This document shows, in pieces, positions 1 through 11,917 of a stretch of DNA of 64,000 bases (positions are counted from its first letter, which is position 1; every line of letters starts with the position of its first letter). This DNA is from Gordionus sp. m RMFG-2023. Lineage: Eukaryota; Nematomorpha; Gordioida; Chordodea; Parachordodidae. The stretch lies in contig NC_088778.1 of the NCBI RefSeq assembly GCF_954871325.1, forward strand, positions 33,492,730 to 33,556,729. Direction: 5' to 3'. The notes below the pieces were generated by a model that worked only from the letters and a program-made list of their open reading frames with translations, ran no database searches and was not told the origin of the DNA. The translations under genes and the position numbers were made by a program.

Positions 1-315
1 TGGATTGGATTGGTGGGTCTGAGGTGTAGGGGTTGGAATAGAGTCAGGGTTGAAAAGAATTTATATATTAAATACAATTTTTTAATTCATACAAACATAA
101 AATGGATATATTATCAAATATATGTTTTTTTTTAATTATAGTCTTAATTGTAGAAATAAAAAAATTAAATTAAATGCTTAATTAAATATTGATTTCTTAA
201 TTGAAAAGAATAAGGGCACTAACGATATGGCGCGAGGTGCGAGTCAGTAAAAATATATTTTATTAACTAACTTCTTTTTCTTTTCATAAGGTATATATAC
301 ATTTTTATAAGTCCA

Positions 316-466
316 AATTAGAATACAAACAAAAAAGTAAAAATATTATAAAATATAAAAAATAAGGTTACGCCGTATGGTTACGCAATAAAGTTATAAA
401 ATAATAAAAATTAGATTTAGAATACAAACGAAAAAGTAAAATAATATAAAATATAAAAAATAAAAT
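316..466. repeat. imperfect direct duplication, AT-rich
   Basis: A segment starting AATTAGAATACAAAC at about 317 recurs, slightly diverged, at about 409-465 (AGATTTAGAATACAAACG). The unit is about 50 bp. A short island, GGTTACGCCGTATGGTTACG, lies between the two copies. No coding signal is visible. Confidence 0.5.
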
Positions 467-499
467 AAAAATTAGATTACAACGCAACACATTTGGTTC

Positions 500-600
500 A
501 AAGGGGGGTGGTGAAAAATCAATATAAATATCGGATCAGTATCGGATCAGTTTTGAAGCAATATCGGATCGGATCGATCAAAAATATGTGGATAGGAACA
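500..600. repeat. ATCGG-rich repeat fragment
   Basis: The motif TATCGGATC(A/G)G occurs several times within 90 bp. Related ATCGG/CCGAT motifs appear at 17945-18060 and 35215-35285. This looks like a dispersed, eroded repeat family. No ends or target duplication could be defined. Confidence 0.35.
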
Positions 601-1081
601 GCCCTAAACATAAGCAATTAAATTATACTACAGTATTGGGCTGAATATTAGTTTTGGTTCAAAGTAATATATTGAGTTTTTTAAACAATATCTTCTATCT
701 ATTTCTTGTTATAGTATTGCTATTGGTTTGACTATAATTGTTAATAAATTTAAAAAATAATTTAAAATTTTGTTTAAATAATATATAAATGGAATAGTGG
801 CATAGCCAGGATTTATCCAATAATAAAATTTTACAGAGAATTTCATTATAGATTTTATTTAATATTAAAATACTATATATAACATCCCATTATGTAGCCA
901 GATGTATTGAGCACTAAGCGCTCTTGTTTGATTGATCAAAATTTTGAAATCAATTGTTGCTAAAAATAAATAAAAAATTGATACATAAGATGTCATCTTA
1001 TAATATATTATTTTTGTGTAATTTTATTTATATTATAATTGTATATATGAGAATTTTTTTATAAAACGATCTTATATATTC

Positions 1082-1188
1082 TTTTTGTATAGTTTTATTT
1101 TATTATATATATATATTCGGAAAAAATAAATATTATTTTTGTATAGTTTTATTTTATTATATATATTCGGAAAAAAATAAATATTATT
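1082..1188. repeat. tandem duplication, unit about 54 bp
   Basis: TTTTTGTATAGTTTTATTTT, followed by an AT run and TATTCGGAAAAAA, is present twice in direct succession (about 1082-1135 and 1136-1188) with very few differences. It is AT-rich and non-coding in appearance. Confidence 0.7.
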
Positions 1189-1206
1189 TTTGTATATATT
1201 TAATAT

Positions 1207-1285
1207 TTATAAGTAACAACGGTAACGCGTTACTTTTTTCAGATGTAACGAGTAACAGTAACGCGTTTCTTTTTTGTAGTAACGT
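1207..1285. repeat. GTAACG-rich repeat fragment
   Basis: Several copies of GTAACGCGTTAC-like and TAACGAGTAAC motifs lie within 80 bp. A related GTTAC-rich stretch is at about 50220-50330. This is probably the eroded end of a DNA-transposon-derived repeat. The family was not identified. Confidence 0.35.
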
Positions 1286-1357
1286 TTACAGCACTACTTA
1301 TAACATTTTACCTACAAATTTATTAAGTATTTTCAGGGTGTAAATTACCTATTTAAG

Positions 1358-3724
1358 ATACTAGATATCTAATACTGGGTAAGGTGAGAGAACATTTATA
1401 TTAATTTGATCAAGCATATTTATTTAAAAAGATATTTACGATATAAATCGTTTTAAGGAGACGATTATATGCAAATGAAAAATATATATTTTATTTTTAA
1501 ATTTTTTTTACTCTAAAGCTGTAATGACAAATAGATTAGGTTAGAATATTTTTTTTACTAAAATATAAGTTCCCTTTAATTTTCCATAATAAAAATCTAA
1601 TTTTCTTTTTCAAAGTAATTGTTAATCCCGCTCACATATTCATTTGTATTATACTATTAGGCAGTATTTAAAAATTTTCACAAATGTAATAAAAACTAAT
1701 ACAATAAGTGTTTCTTTTAAAAAAAATTTAGAACATATAGACACCCTTGCAATATCTATAGGTTTTCTTATACATTATTGACATAAATATTTAAATTTTT
1801 ATTTATAATAAACAGTCATTTCATTATTAATGAATTATGAAATACAATAAACTTTATAGTTTTAATTTTCATTGAAAATCCAAAATTTTCTCTTTTAATA
1901 GGTAACAACAAGTTCCGTAAACCAGGTTTCTAATATTAACTATACGATGGGATAATCAATTTAATAACATTTTAGCCTTCTGATACATCGAAATTATTTC
2001 CTATACATTAAATGCCAACTAGCTTATTTAAAAAATTAATTATTTTAGCAATTAAGTAGTGAGTTGTATTGCGGTAATTAATTCGTAGAGGTTTAATAAA
2101 TTAAGGTAAATGCATAGCTTTGGAAGTTATTGTTTTTTTTAAAAATTTGTTCTTGAGCAAGTATTAGATACTATCGTAAAAAAATTTATATATATGGCCT
2201 TTTTGTTAAGCTTTATTTGAGAATGCGCTAAGAAAAAATTTCCTTCTGTTCAGAGCTCTTTAGTAAAGAGGATAGATTAAAATTCTATTCCCCTCAATTT
2301 TTTTTATATATAAGTTTACTTAAATTTTTTTTAATTTTATGTTTATATAATATTTGAACATTTATCAGCAGCGATAACAGATATGAATCTGAGAATTATT
2401 TATATATGAGAATAATATTTGGGTTTGATAGAATTTATTATTAGGTCGCTAGACGTATAATTATTTAAACATTTTATAAAATTATAATCAATTTGTTCGT
2501 CAAAGCCTATAATCTTATAGATAAATATTATGGTTTAGCAGCAACCCTATTCATCTATTAAAATTGATATTAAATTTGCAAAAGATTTATTGTACAATGC
2601 ATGCATAAAATTATATCCTATTTTTTTATTTTTCAGAAATATTTACGAATTGTTATACCATATCTAATTCATTTTTGCGATTTTGGAAAATTTTAGTTTA
2701 AAATTTTTATATATTTTTTTATTCTTTCTTTAAATATAAATTATAAATATAATAGAAGAATTATTTTGTACAAATTAAATCATAATGAATAGAATAAATA
2801 TTTGGCTAATGTCAAATTCACGCTTGGATTTAGGTTTTCTTGTTTTCTTATAGTTACCAGTGTTTATTTTATATAGGTCCTGGTAAGAACACATTTTCAC
2901 ATATCTGATTTCTTGAGATTTTTTTAAATTTATTTGCCTGATTATCAATAATTTTTTTTAAAATATCTGAATAAAATATAGAACATAATCTATATTTATT
3001 ACCTATATGCCTAATTTAATATTTTCTTTAAATCATGATTCAGCTCGTATTCTAATTTGTAGGCACAAAATTTATTCGAGTAAGCCATATTTAATTTATT
3101 GCTAGTTTTAATTAAATATAAATAATTAAATCTAGCTTACATGTGTGAAAAAGAAGGTATATTTATTCAATAAAAAGAAGAAATTTTTCTATATAATCGA
3201 TATAATATTTGTTTATAGATGGAGATATTTTATATACTACCAGAGGTTTATTAATAATTACAAAGTTTGGAAATAATATCTAATGTATTTCATTAATTGT
3301 AACTTTTTTTTTGATAATGTGGTAAAATTGATATTTTGGCCTTAATAAACAATATGGAAGATGCTAAAAAGGATTATTAGCAAGACTTTGATATTTAAAC
3401 AAACTCTTATAACAATTTACATTTCCTATAGAATATTTAAATAAAATGGATCATATCATCGAAAGTATCTATTATTTATTTTTTTTGACTTTATAAGAAT
3501 TTAATTTAATATTTATTCATCATTTCTATAAAATATTTTAAGCTTCAAATTTGTTGATCGGAATAAGTAAAAATTTTTTAAAAAAAATAAATTCTTATGT
3601 AACAATTATAAATTAAAAACAACAGAGCGCAATGAAAATCTTACTCTTGAATTAGGTATGAAATTTTTAGGATATTTTTTGTAAAAACGCGATCTTAATG
3701 TAGATCAAGACGACAATCCCAATA
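1358..3724 (+). CDS. micro-exon gene, paralog A (partial, some exons broken)
   Basis: Function unknown. Firm exons, each between AG and GT, all phase 1-1 and multiples of three: 3044-3079 (RILICRHKIYS), 3136-3156 (YMCEKE), 3219-3245 (GDILYTTR), 3432-3464 (YLNKMDHIIE), 3543-3566 (SNLLIGI), 3626-3655 (RNENLTLEL), 3704-3724 (QDDNPN). Each has a counterpart of similar peptide in gene B. Exon 1902-1925 (NNKFRKP) matches B and C. Less certain upstream exons of the same type are 1358-1378 (TRYLIL), 1519-1539 (VMTNRL) and 1732-1761 (HIDTLAISI). A possible 6-nt exon is 2874-2879. The counterpart of B's 36-nt exon (from 1976) has an in-frame TGA and no donor, and that of the next exon (about 2050-2074) has lost frame. 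Copy A may therefore be partly pseudogenised, or may skip those exons. Start codon, signal peptide and stop were not found. Confidence 0.6.
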
Positions 3725-4923
3725 GTAAATTTTATAATGTTATAAATTGAGATTGAAAAAATATATATTATATGCACTTTTATTATTATATTATAAAACA
3801 GGAGCCCCCAAAAAAAATTTTTCTTCTTGTTCAGTTTTTCTAACATATTGATATTTTCCAATTCAGTTCCAAATTTTAGAGCCCTCTGAAATATCCTAAA
3901 TAATATTATACTATTTTATTCCTATTTTATTAATACAGAATTTTTATACATATTAGTCTTCATATTTTAAAATCAAGCTAATATATTAAGATTATTATCT
4001 ATAGAAATATAAAATTTATGTAATTTAAACTTATTTATTCATTTTATAAAAATTTGGAAACTATGTTTTAATACATTTCCAGTCCAATCAAAATTTACAA
4101 CTTTCAATATGGTGAATAATAAAAGAAAATAATCAAGGATATCATATTCCAATTTAACATATAGGTATTCAGCGAATCGGAACATTTAATAAACCTTGTT
4201 TCAGCATGTAAAAATTATCTACCATGAATAATTTTGCTATGAACATTCGAAAAACTCTTTAATTTATATAAATTTTATAATATCGATTTTTCATATGAAT
4301 TGGAAATTGTCTGAAATTGATAGGAGAGAATTTCTATATATGACACTGTATACGATTCCAACAAATTCAGGTGTTTAAGATTTTTTAAAACCATATAACC
4401 CTAAATTTTTTAAACACCTAAGATATATATTTCTAGTAGCTATCTAAGAAATTTCAGGGACATTCTTCGTTTTATTAAATTGGTAAAACTTGGAATGATC
4501 TACAAGGCGATTTTTTTTTAATTTTGAGAGGCATTATTTTGTGGGAAACGAAATGCAACATATCTAGAGTTATTGATCTGCGATTTCAGACAATTTTATT
4601 GATACATTTAATTTAAACCATATATATACATTGAAAAAATGTTTCAAAAGTTCTAAAAAAAATGTTTTTACAGAAATATGTTCAAAAGTTTTTAATGCAA
4701 ATTTTAATTTTTAGCAATTTTTACGTTTTTACTAACAATTTTTTTTTTATATAAAAGAATCTATATTAAACATATAGATTTAAAAAAATATGTAAAATGT
4801 TTTAAGATATTCTAATTAAAGAATTATTATTTCCATAAAACGATATCACACTTTTTCAAATAGTTTCTAATGTGAATAATCATAATGCTATAAATCTATT
4901 TTAATATTTAGTCTTTCTAACAG

Positions 4924-4941
4924 GTTTCAACATTAAACCAG
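4924..4941 (+). other. possible stray micro-exon between genes A and B
   Basis: An 18-nt phase 1-1 segment between CTAACAG and GTAGAT reads FNIKP. It resembles the NNKFRKP exon of gene A at 1902-1925, and its context (AAACCAGGT, then AACATTTTAG shortly after) also matches that region. The following gap to the next AG is only 23 nt, too short for a safe intron. It may be a fragment left by unequal crossing-over. Confidence 0.25.
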
Positions 4942-5004
4942 GTAGATTACCTTTAACATTTTAGACATACTTAGTGACGTGGCCTTTATAAATCAAGATT
5001 ATAA

Positions 5005-5320
5005 AAGTTTGGGAAATAGAAGAAAATGGGAAGAAAGGAAAAGGATAAGAAGGAAAAGAAAGGAAAGCAAAATTAAGCAAAGTAAAGGGAAGAAGAGCAA
5101 AATGAAGGAAAGCAAAAGAAATAGAAACAAAATGATGTGCAAAAGAAAGGGAAGGAAAAAAAAAAGAAAAGAAAAGAAAGGTAAAGGAAGAAAGGTAAAG
5201 GAAGAGAGGTAAAAGGAGGGAAAGGAAAGTAGGGAAGAGAAAGTAGGGAGAAAAGGAGATAAGTGGGGAAGGATGGTTGAAGAGGAAGGGAAGAGAAAGA
5301 TGGCAGGTGGAAGGAGTAAA
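5005..5320. repeat. polypurine low-complexity tract
   Basis: About 300 bp are almost pure A/G on the + strand, built from degenerate GAAAGGAA-type words. The ORFs on both strands here are by-products (Lys/Arg/Glu-rich or Leu/Phe/Ser-rich) and are not called. Confidence 0.85.
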
Positions 5321-5439
5321 TAATTTATTTGCTACATTGCGTGAAAGGCAATACGAATTTTTTTTTAAATGAATGTTAGTCAATACTTTTATATAGACGA
5401 AGGTGTTTCTATAGTATTGTTAAAAAGACTCATTTAAAA

Positions 5440-5640
5440 CAATTTAAAAAATAACAACGCGATTAGGATTTTAGCCTAAATAATTTGATGCAAACCTCGA
5501 GAGGTGTCAAGTAGGTCCTAACCTTTCTGCAATCTATGAACAAAATCTTCAGGCTTACACAATATTATTTTGGTTAAAATCTGAATATAGGGTCATACGC
5601 AAAAATAGGCCTAAATCGGACTTAACAAAGCTAGTGTTCT
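5440..5640. mobile_element. degenerate hAT-like MITE, family B
   Basis: The core contains AACCTCGAGAGG, a run resembling ACCTTTCTGC, then AACAAAATCTTCAGGCTTA and CAATATTATTTTGG. These match, in order, the centre of family B (compare 25955-26153). The termini are too diverged to define a target duplication. Confidence 0.4.
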
Positions 5641-6692
5641 CTTCGGGTTCGTAACTCTGGTAAAAAATATAGATGTGAAGAGAAAATTGAAGAAAAGTAA
5701 GGATGTAATAATTTGTTATTCTTTTATTTTATTATAATTATAAAAAAAAGATGTGGTAGAAAAACAATTAGGTATATATATTTTTCTTAAATTTTATATG
5801 GCTTAATTTCTAAACTTTTTATATAAAACGAGAATTGAAAAAGAATTTTATTAGTATATATATATGCTATATATAAAATATTATGTGTTCATTAATATCT
5901 AGATCATGTGAATGGGACTTTAATAATATCTATAGGTATCGATGTTAAGAACAATGTATTTATTAAAATTTTATCCTCCACTGTTCAATATCTCCTCCTT
6001 ATTCTACCAATTATTACTGTTATACATCGTCTCACATATTTTGGCAACGACCTACCGTTATTATGCTTAATAGACAATACAATTTAAATCCATTTTTAAA
6101 ATAATTTTTGGATTCAATAATTTTAAACAATATTTTTTATATTTGTTTCAAGTAATTATTAAGATTATTTTTTTCATATATGTTTGAAAATTAATAGGAA
6201 TGCCATTTATCTGTGGGGGGATATATTTTTTGGAAAAAAATTATAAATTTTACCAATACTTTCTTTGAATGTTGTTACTTGGCATAGGAAAAAAAAATAA
6301 AAGCTTAAATAAAAATATCATACAATCAATTAGGGAAATTAATAAAAATATTAAAATAATTTGAGGATTATATGATATTTTCCACTGTAAGGCCGAAAGG
6401 GCTTAAATTAATAATCGTAAGCTATTTTAGTGGCGATCCCTGAGATTTAAATAATAATTTAAAAATGAATAAAATTTAATTAAAAAAATGTTTTTTAAAT
6501 TATGCAAAAAATAAAAGTTTCTTAAAAATAATAAATGAATATATGAGAATTTTCAGAAATAAAGTATATATTTTAAGTAGTAATTTTCAATATTTTCTAA
6601 TGTGAAAATTGCGATATATTATTTATAACTAAAAGATCAAATTCCAGCTCACTACCAATACCATCGTAAATAATAGAATTTTTTTTTTATAG

Positions 6693-8701
6693 GAAATAAA
6701 ATTTTTTACGAAACAGGTATATTATAACGTAAAACATTATAATATAATAAATATCCTTTATTCTTAATATTTTAGTATTTGGGTTAATCAATATTATAAC
6801 TAATATAGAAAGTAAACAAAATATATAAAACTACCAAATTAATATGATCTTATATAATAAATTCTTTTGATAGCTAATTCACTTCTCTTTCCTAAACCAT
6901 ATGGTAATTTTTCGGATATCAATAATAAAATATTTGCACTACTTTGCCAATAATCAAAAACCGATCATCATGAAAAAATAGAAATGAACGACTTCATTTT
7001 CTAATAAAAAATATAAAAAATCCCTCTATAAATCTCTTTATTACAAGTGGATTTTGAGATAAACTTTTGAGAATCGAATCTTACTCATTTAAAATATCTA
7101 TGAAATCTTTTACGTTTTTATTACAATTATTTTAAATATAACTTCCGTCATATTTGTTAAGGCGTACCTTGTGGAGTGTGTTAGGGCCTGATCGGCTGTA
7201 ATATTATTGAATATAAGTGGATCTATGCTGTGATAAAATAATTATCGGTGTGGGCCTATCTTTTTATAGCTATCCGCGATCAGTATTGTTCGATTTTTAC
7301 CTGGGAGTTTATATAGGAACCGCGGTTCATCGGCTAGAAATTTTCGTTGCCATATTTTCGAATTTTTCTTACTTAATTTTTTTTTTTTTATAATTTATGA
7401 ACACTAAATTTAATCATTAATTCTAATTTTTTTTTTTGAAATAAAGTTTATTTTTCAAATACCAATATGATACTTTAAATTAAATTTATAAAATAGTAGT
7501 TATATAAAAATTATTTTATTTTAATTGAAAGAACATAGTCTGTAAAACTTTGGCAATGAAGCATTACTTTTCTTAAAAAACAAAGAAAAAATATACTATT
7601 ATAATCGGTGCCCGTGAAACAAAATGTTATCTCTAAATTTATAGATTTTATCCATGATGATTCATGGATCTATGCTTTAGCAATATTAATTGTTTCTTTT
7701 TAATTGTAAAATTTTTCCATGAAATGTTTTTTAGATATATTCCTATTTTTTTTAAAATATATCTTATTAGTTTTAGGGTATATTATTATTTTATTAAATT
7801 TTTAATGAAGAAATATTGAAAATAGAAAAATTCCAATCAGCAAATATGTATTTTTGCCAAAAAAATATAATAATTTTAAACTAATATTTTTAAAAATATT
7901 GATAATTTAAACTAACGTTATCTTCTTTTATTTTTTTATATAAAATATTAAAAAAACTTATTTAGTTAGAAATGTGATGAGGTGTAGCAAACATTTTTAT
8001 CCGAGTAAGACACTAATTAATATTAGTTAAAAATTATTAATGAAAAAAATTTATTTCAGATGACTTCATGTACACATGCGAAAAAGATAGTATTATTATC
8101 AAAGAAACTTCTAAAATTTTTTGAATTATAAAATTTATTTATAGATGGCCAAGTTATAAACACCACTTCAGGTTTATCTAATTACTGTTCACTTTATTTT
8201 TAAAAGTTTTACCAGTAAGAATGCTAATGTATTATATTTATGTTATTATTTTAATATAGAACATATAAAAAAGGAAATAAAAAGTTAGTTTCTTATAAAA
8301 ATTGTAATTATAAAAATATTTATATTTCTGATAGATTACTTAAAAAATGTGGACTATTACATCAGAGGTATATATATATATAATATATTATTCAGACCAA
8401 ATTTTTACCTATAATATTCAATAATTGTTTAATAAATAACTTTAGCTTCGAATTTGCTGTTCGTAATAAGTAAATTAAGCAAATATTATATTTTTTATCT
8501 AATGATTTTAATTTAGGATTGGAAAATAAGAACCTCACTATTGATATAGGTATTAAAAAAAATTATGTGTATGTATTTATGTGACATATTTATAATTTAA
8601 TTTACTAGAACAAAATAACGCACCTGTTGGTAAAAATATTGTTTTCTAACAAATTATATTTTTAAGATACAATAATAATTATTGTCATTTTGTATTTTTA
8701 A
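6693..8701 (+). CDS. micro-exon gene, paralog B (best preserved copy)
   Basis: Function unknown; no family recognised. Exons, all AG/GT bounded and phase 1-1: 6693-6716 (NKIFYET), 6776-6811 (FGLINIITNIE), 6874-6903 (NSLLFPKPY), 7966-8004 (RNVMRCSKHFYP), 8060-8089 (DFMYTCEKD), 8145-8171 (GQVINTTS), 8335-8367 (YLKNVDYYIR), 8446-8469 (SNLLFVI), 8517-8549 (LENKNLTIDI), 8609-8629 (QNNAPV). A possible terminal exon at 8667-8701 encodes 11 residues, mostly hydrophobic, then TAA. Lengths are 24, 36, 30, 39, 30, 27, 33, 24, 33 and 21 nt. Most introns are 37-78 nt. The 1062-nt intron 6904-7965 probably hides more exons. Conserved Cys occur in the 7966 and 8060 exons. Exons pair with gene A (8) and C (3). 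First exon and signal peptide not located. Confidence 0.65.
7140..7350. other. GC-richer island inside the long intron of gene B
   Basis: This stretch has clearly higher GC than its surroundings (for example GGGCCTGATCGGCTG and ACCGCGGTTCATCGGC) and lies in the longest intron of gene B. It looks like an inserted element fragment. I could not find paired ends or a second copy. Confidence 0.3.
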
Positions 8702-9428
8702 TGTCCCTGTAAAAGATTTATTGGAAAATTTATTTCGCCTATTTTTATATCAATTTTCATAACTACAATAAGAGGTCTTTATTAAAAATAAAAATATTGA
8801 AAGATAATATGTAAAATATAATTATATAGGAAAGTAAATCACAAATATAGTCTTCTTAAAAGAAAGAAATTAAGGCATAATAAATAGCAGAGAAAATTTA
8901 TTTTAAGCTCAGAGCTATGTATAAACTCTCGAGGCTAATAGTACTCGTATCGATTTATCATGGACAGTAAATTTAGTAAGGAAATATGTTGAAAATGACT
9001 ATAATTTGTTGAATTCGCTCTTTTTTAAAGTTGTAATAAATTACATAAAAGTTTGTATTTAATTGCCAATATAAATGGATAAGGGAATGGGATGAGACAG
9101 TCATCTTTATTGCAGGGTTGGTATATCTCTTCGATTTTATTTATATTTTAGCTTAAATAGCTCATTTTATAGCCTTCGCGTGAATTATTAATTCTACACT
9201 CTTTATATAACATGGGCCGATATATGACAATTATAATTATATCTTGCCTATAATGGTATATTAGAAAAAAAACCAATTTGGTATTAAAATGTCAATTAAA
9301 TTATAATTCCAAAATAAAATGTTGATAATAAATTAGACTTTGATATCTTTGATCTTCAATTTTAAATAAATCTAAATGGATTAATTAAATGTAATGAAAG
9401 ACATATTTGTTTTAAAAACATTATTTTG
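8702..9428. other. spacer with no recognised feature
   Basis: AT-rich sequence downstream of gene B. Isolated AG/GT pairs occur here, but none pairs with an exon in A or C, so none is called. Confidence 0.4.
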
Positions 9429-9558
9429 CGGAGTTGCTAAAAGATACTTTTTAAATGGATCTAGATACAGATACATCGTTCTAAAATAATATCTAGACAC
9501 AGATAATCAAAAATCTATCTAGATACAGATACCAAATTTTACCTAGATCCTAACTCTA
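9429..9558. mobile_element. hAT-like MITE, family C, with perfect 8-bp target duplication
   Basis: The element begins CGGAGTTGCTAAAAGATAC, contains several CTAGATACAGATA words and ends TAGATCCTAACTCTA. It is flanked by TTATTTTG at 9421-9428 and 9559-9566. The near-identical but longer copy at 58816-58977 defines the ends. It is non-autonomous, with no ORF. An 8-bp duplication is the hAT hallmark. Confidence 0.85.
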
Positions 9559-9879
9559 TTATTTTGTGTTTGATTTTGATCTACTGATTTTAAAAAAGAA
9601 ATTTTGGACCTAAATATTTTAATAAAAATAAGAAAATGAGAGGTTTAATATGAATCTGTAATGAAGAATTTAGACTATTTATGAATCTTACGGTTCTGAA
9701 GAATTTTATTTTGAAGATACAACATTCCCACAATATATCTAAAAAACATTTTTTTTTTAAAAAAAAAATTAATATCGCTACTTTACCGAGCTTAATTTTT
9801 TTTTTTTTAAAATTAAAATTTAAATAAATGAAATATACATTTATTTTTTTGAATATTTTTAAAGGGGTTCAGGGGTGGC

Positions 9880-10065
9880 TAGTGTTGTTAATAGGCTAAC
9901 TCAATATTTTAGATAGAAAAATACTGCCTAAACATTGAGATTTCTCTAATATATGACTTTCCATATATGAGCCAAATCTTTAGGATCGAGTCATATTTTT
10001 GTGGATAAAATATTGAGGTCGCCGTTCTTAAAATTCGGCTCAAAACGAGCCGATTAACAACACTA
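9880..10065. mobile_element. hAT-like MITE, family B
   Basis: It runs from TAGTGTTGTTAATAGGC to CGATTAACAACACTA. The terminal inverted repeats carry the family marks: TAGTGTTGTTAA, CTAACTCAATATTTTAG near the left end, and CGGCTCAAAACGAGCCG near the right end. About 186 bp, no ORF. The flanks do not show a clear 8-bp duplication. Confidence 0.75.
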
Positions 10066-10407
10066 GTAAGCATTTTCCTAAAGTGTTTCTTATGGAAGTT
10101 TTTCTTCTTCTTATGGATTTCCCTAGAATTTTTTCCGGAATTGTCCTTTTTAAATATTTTTTTTTTCTTCCTAGAATATTAAATTTCAGATTAAATTTTT
10201 TCGTTTATTATTTATATAAAGGGTATCATAATAAATATAAAATCTATTTTTTTAGAAATTCCAACATCAAATAATCGTGTGATTGATGTTTGTTCTGATT
10301 ATACCACTCATTCTTTTCAACATAAATAATCTACATATCTTTTATATTCACTGTTTTCTTGTGTTAAGTTTCTATCCGTTTTTTATTTGAACTCACACTT
10401 AACAATA

Positions 10408-10606
10408 CTCTGGTGGGGTATATGGAACCCCAGGCATGCTAGAAATGATATTACATAAAAACGGTTAAATGTTATGATCTGAATTCTTCAGTATCTTCAT
10501 CAAATATATCTTAGAATCTATATTCCAAATTTCATATATTTCAGCTGGATAGCTTTTAAGATATAGCATTTTTTGACTGATTGGGGTTTGTGAGACCCCA
10601 CCAGAG
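10408..10606. mobile_element. MITE with CTCTGGTGGGGT inverted ends
   Basis: Left end CTCTGGTGGGGTATATGGAA pairs with right end GAGACCCCACCAGAG. GGAACCCCA on the left also mirrors TGGGGTTTG on the right. The dinucleotide TA flanks both sides (10406-10407, 10607-10608), which would fit a Tc1/mariner-like insertion, but TA is common here. No ORF. A diverged end-like fragment is at about 10930-10965 (GGGGTCTATTAAACCTCACC). Confidence 0.65.
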
Positions 10607-10965
10607 TAAATTTGTATGTTTATATTTTTTTTTTATATTTGAATGTTTTAGTGTAATTTTTTTTATATTGAAGAATAAAGATCCATATTATGAATTATCA
10701 TGATTATATGATGGATAAGTTATTTTTTAATTTTATACTTGAAATTAAAAAAAGTAAGCTTTTTTAAAAAAAATTTTGGCACAAATTATAATTATCCTCG
10801 TCATCTTTAATCTAGGCTTAAGAAATAGAAATATTTAAATATTTTATCAAGCTTAAGGTTAGATCTATCTTATATTCAAAAATCAAATGAAAATAATGAA
10901 TATTACTGGAGATATATACATTTGAAATTGGGGTCTATTAAACCTCACCCAAGTAATAACGTCAT

Positions 10966-11340
10966 TTTTTTCACCGGAGTATTGAAGGGTTGATCTTGAC
11001 TCTTTAGCTGAAATTCAAAAGAGTCGGATTGGATTACATAACGATTTTATATACATCTCAACCTCCTAAATAAGACAACAATTACAAAAATGTCATTTTA
11101 CCAACATCTATCATTCATACTTTTTTTTATCAAAGTTTGAAACCGGAAATAGAATCTGGAACTCTCTGAATAAGGACAAATCTAAGAACCGGAACGAGAA
11201 CCTAGAACTTCCTTTTTAAAAGTTAGATGAAATAGAACAGAAAAAAAAACATAAAACTAATTTTTAAAATTTAAATTACTCCAGTATTTATAAAAGTGCG
11301 AGTATTTTCTATATCGTTCAAAATGTGGTTATTCTTAAAG
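10966..11340. other. spacer with no recognised gene
   Basis: AT-rich non-coding sequence. The only notable part is the poly-G run that follows at 11343-11353 (11 G). Confidence 0.4.
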
Positions 11341-11601
11341 GAGGGGGGGGGGGTCTATTGCTTAAATATTTTTGATTTACTTCAAACAGATTTTGGGACC
11401 GAAAACCAGATTTCTTAAATTTAGAAACCGGATATCCAAAAATTCATTATTAGGGACCGGAAATGGCAATATTTTCGGTCCATATTCCAAACTTCGAATT
11501 ATATATACCATTAATTTTGTAGTAAAGGATTTGAAAACAATACAATCTGATTCGGGTAGAATTTAATTTCAACATATTTTGAACCAATATATTCATATGA
11601 A

Positions 11602-11917
11602 ATAAGGTGCGAAGTATAAGAATACTAGGAAGTTTAAAGGTAGAGCCCTAAGACTGAGATAATGGTAAACAGACTTAGGTTCCATGGGCATACAATGAGA
11701 ATGCCTATGAACTATATAGGAAATAAAGTTGAGAGTTTGGAAGTGATGGGTAAACGTAAAAGAGGAAGGCCAAAACTTCAATGGGGGCCATAAAGTTAGA
11801 GCCAGCATGAAGAAGTATAAATTAGATTAATGAGATAGTTTGAATAATATAAAGTGGAGAGAGATATTGAAGGAGCTTACCACCAGAAAAGGTGAAAGCT
11901 AAAAGAGAAAAAAAAAA
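11602..11917 (+). mobile_element. 3' end of a non-LTR retrotransposon (LINE)
   Basis: The + strand is a paralogue of the C-terminal end of the LINE at 19633-20668. It starts at GATAAGGTGCGAAG-like sequence and reads through the RLRFHGHTMRMPM, YIGNKVESLEVMG and KRKRGRPKLQWGP blocks typical of the region after the RT domain. It continues through a 3' UTR with TACCACCAGAAAAGGTGAAA and ends in poly-A. The copy is 5'-truncated and frameshifted. The GRPKLQW block is followed by a stop. Confidence 0.85.

Noticed and set aside
2211-2262. Open segment LFENALRKNFLLFRAL between TTAAG and GTAAAG in gene A's long gap
   Set aside because: It does not keep phase 1-1 and has no partner in gene B.
4961-5383. 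Overlapping ORFs over the polypurine tract
   Set aside because: Both strands open because of skewed composition, with no motif or splice support.
6650-6667. Extra micro-exon HYQYH just before gene B's first firm exon
   Set aside because: Frame and sites fit, but the implied intron would be only about 25 nt, and no counterpart exists in A or C.
10083-10274. 63-codon ORF
   Set aside because: Phe/Leu-rich translation of T-rich DNA, with no paralogue, motif or splice context.
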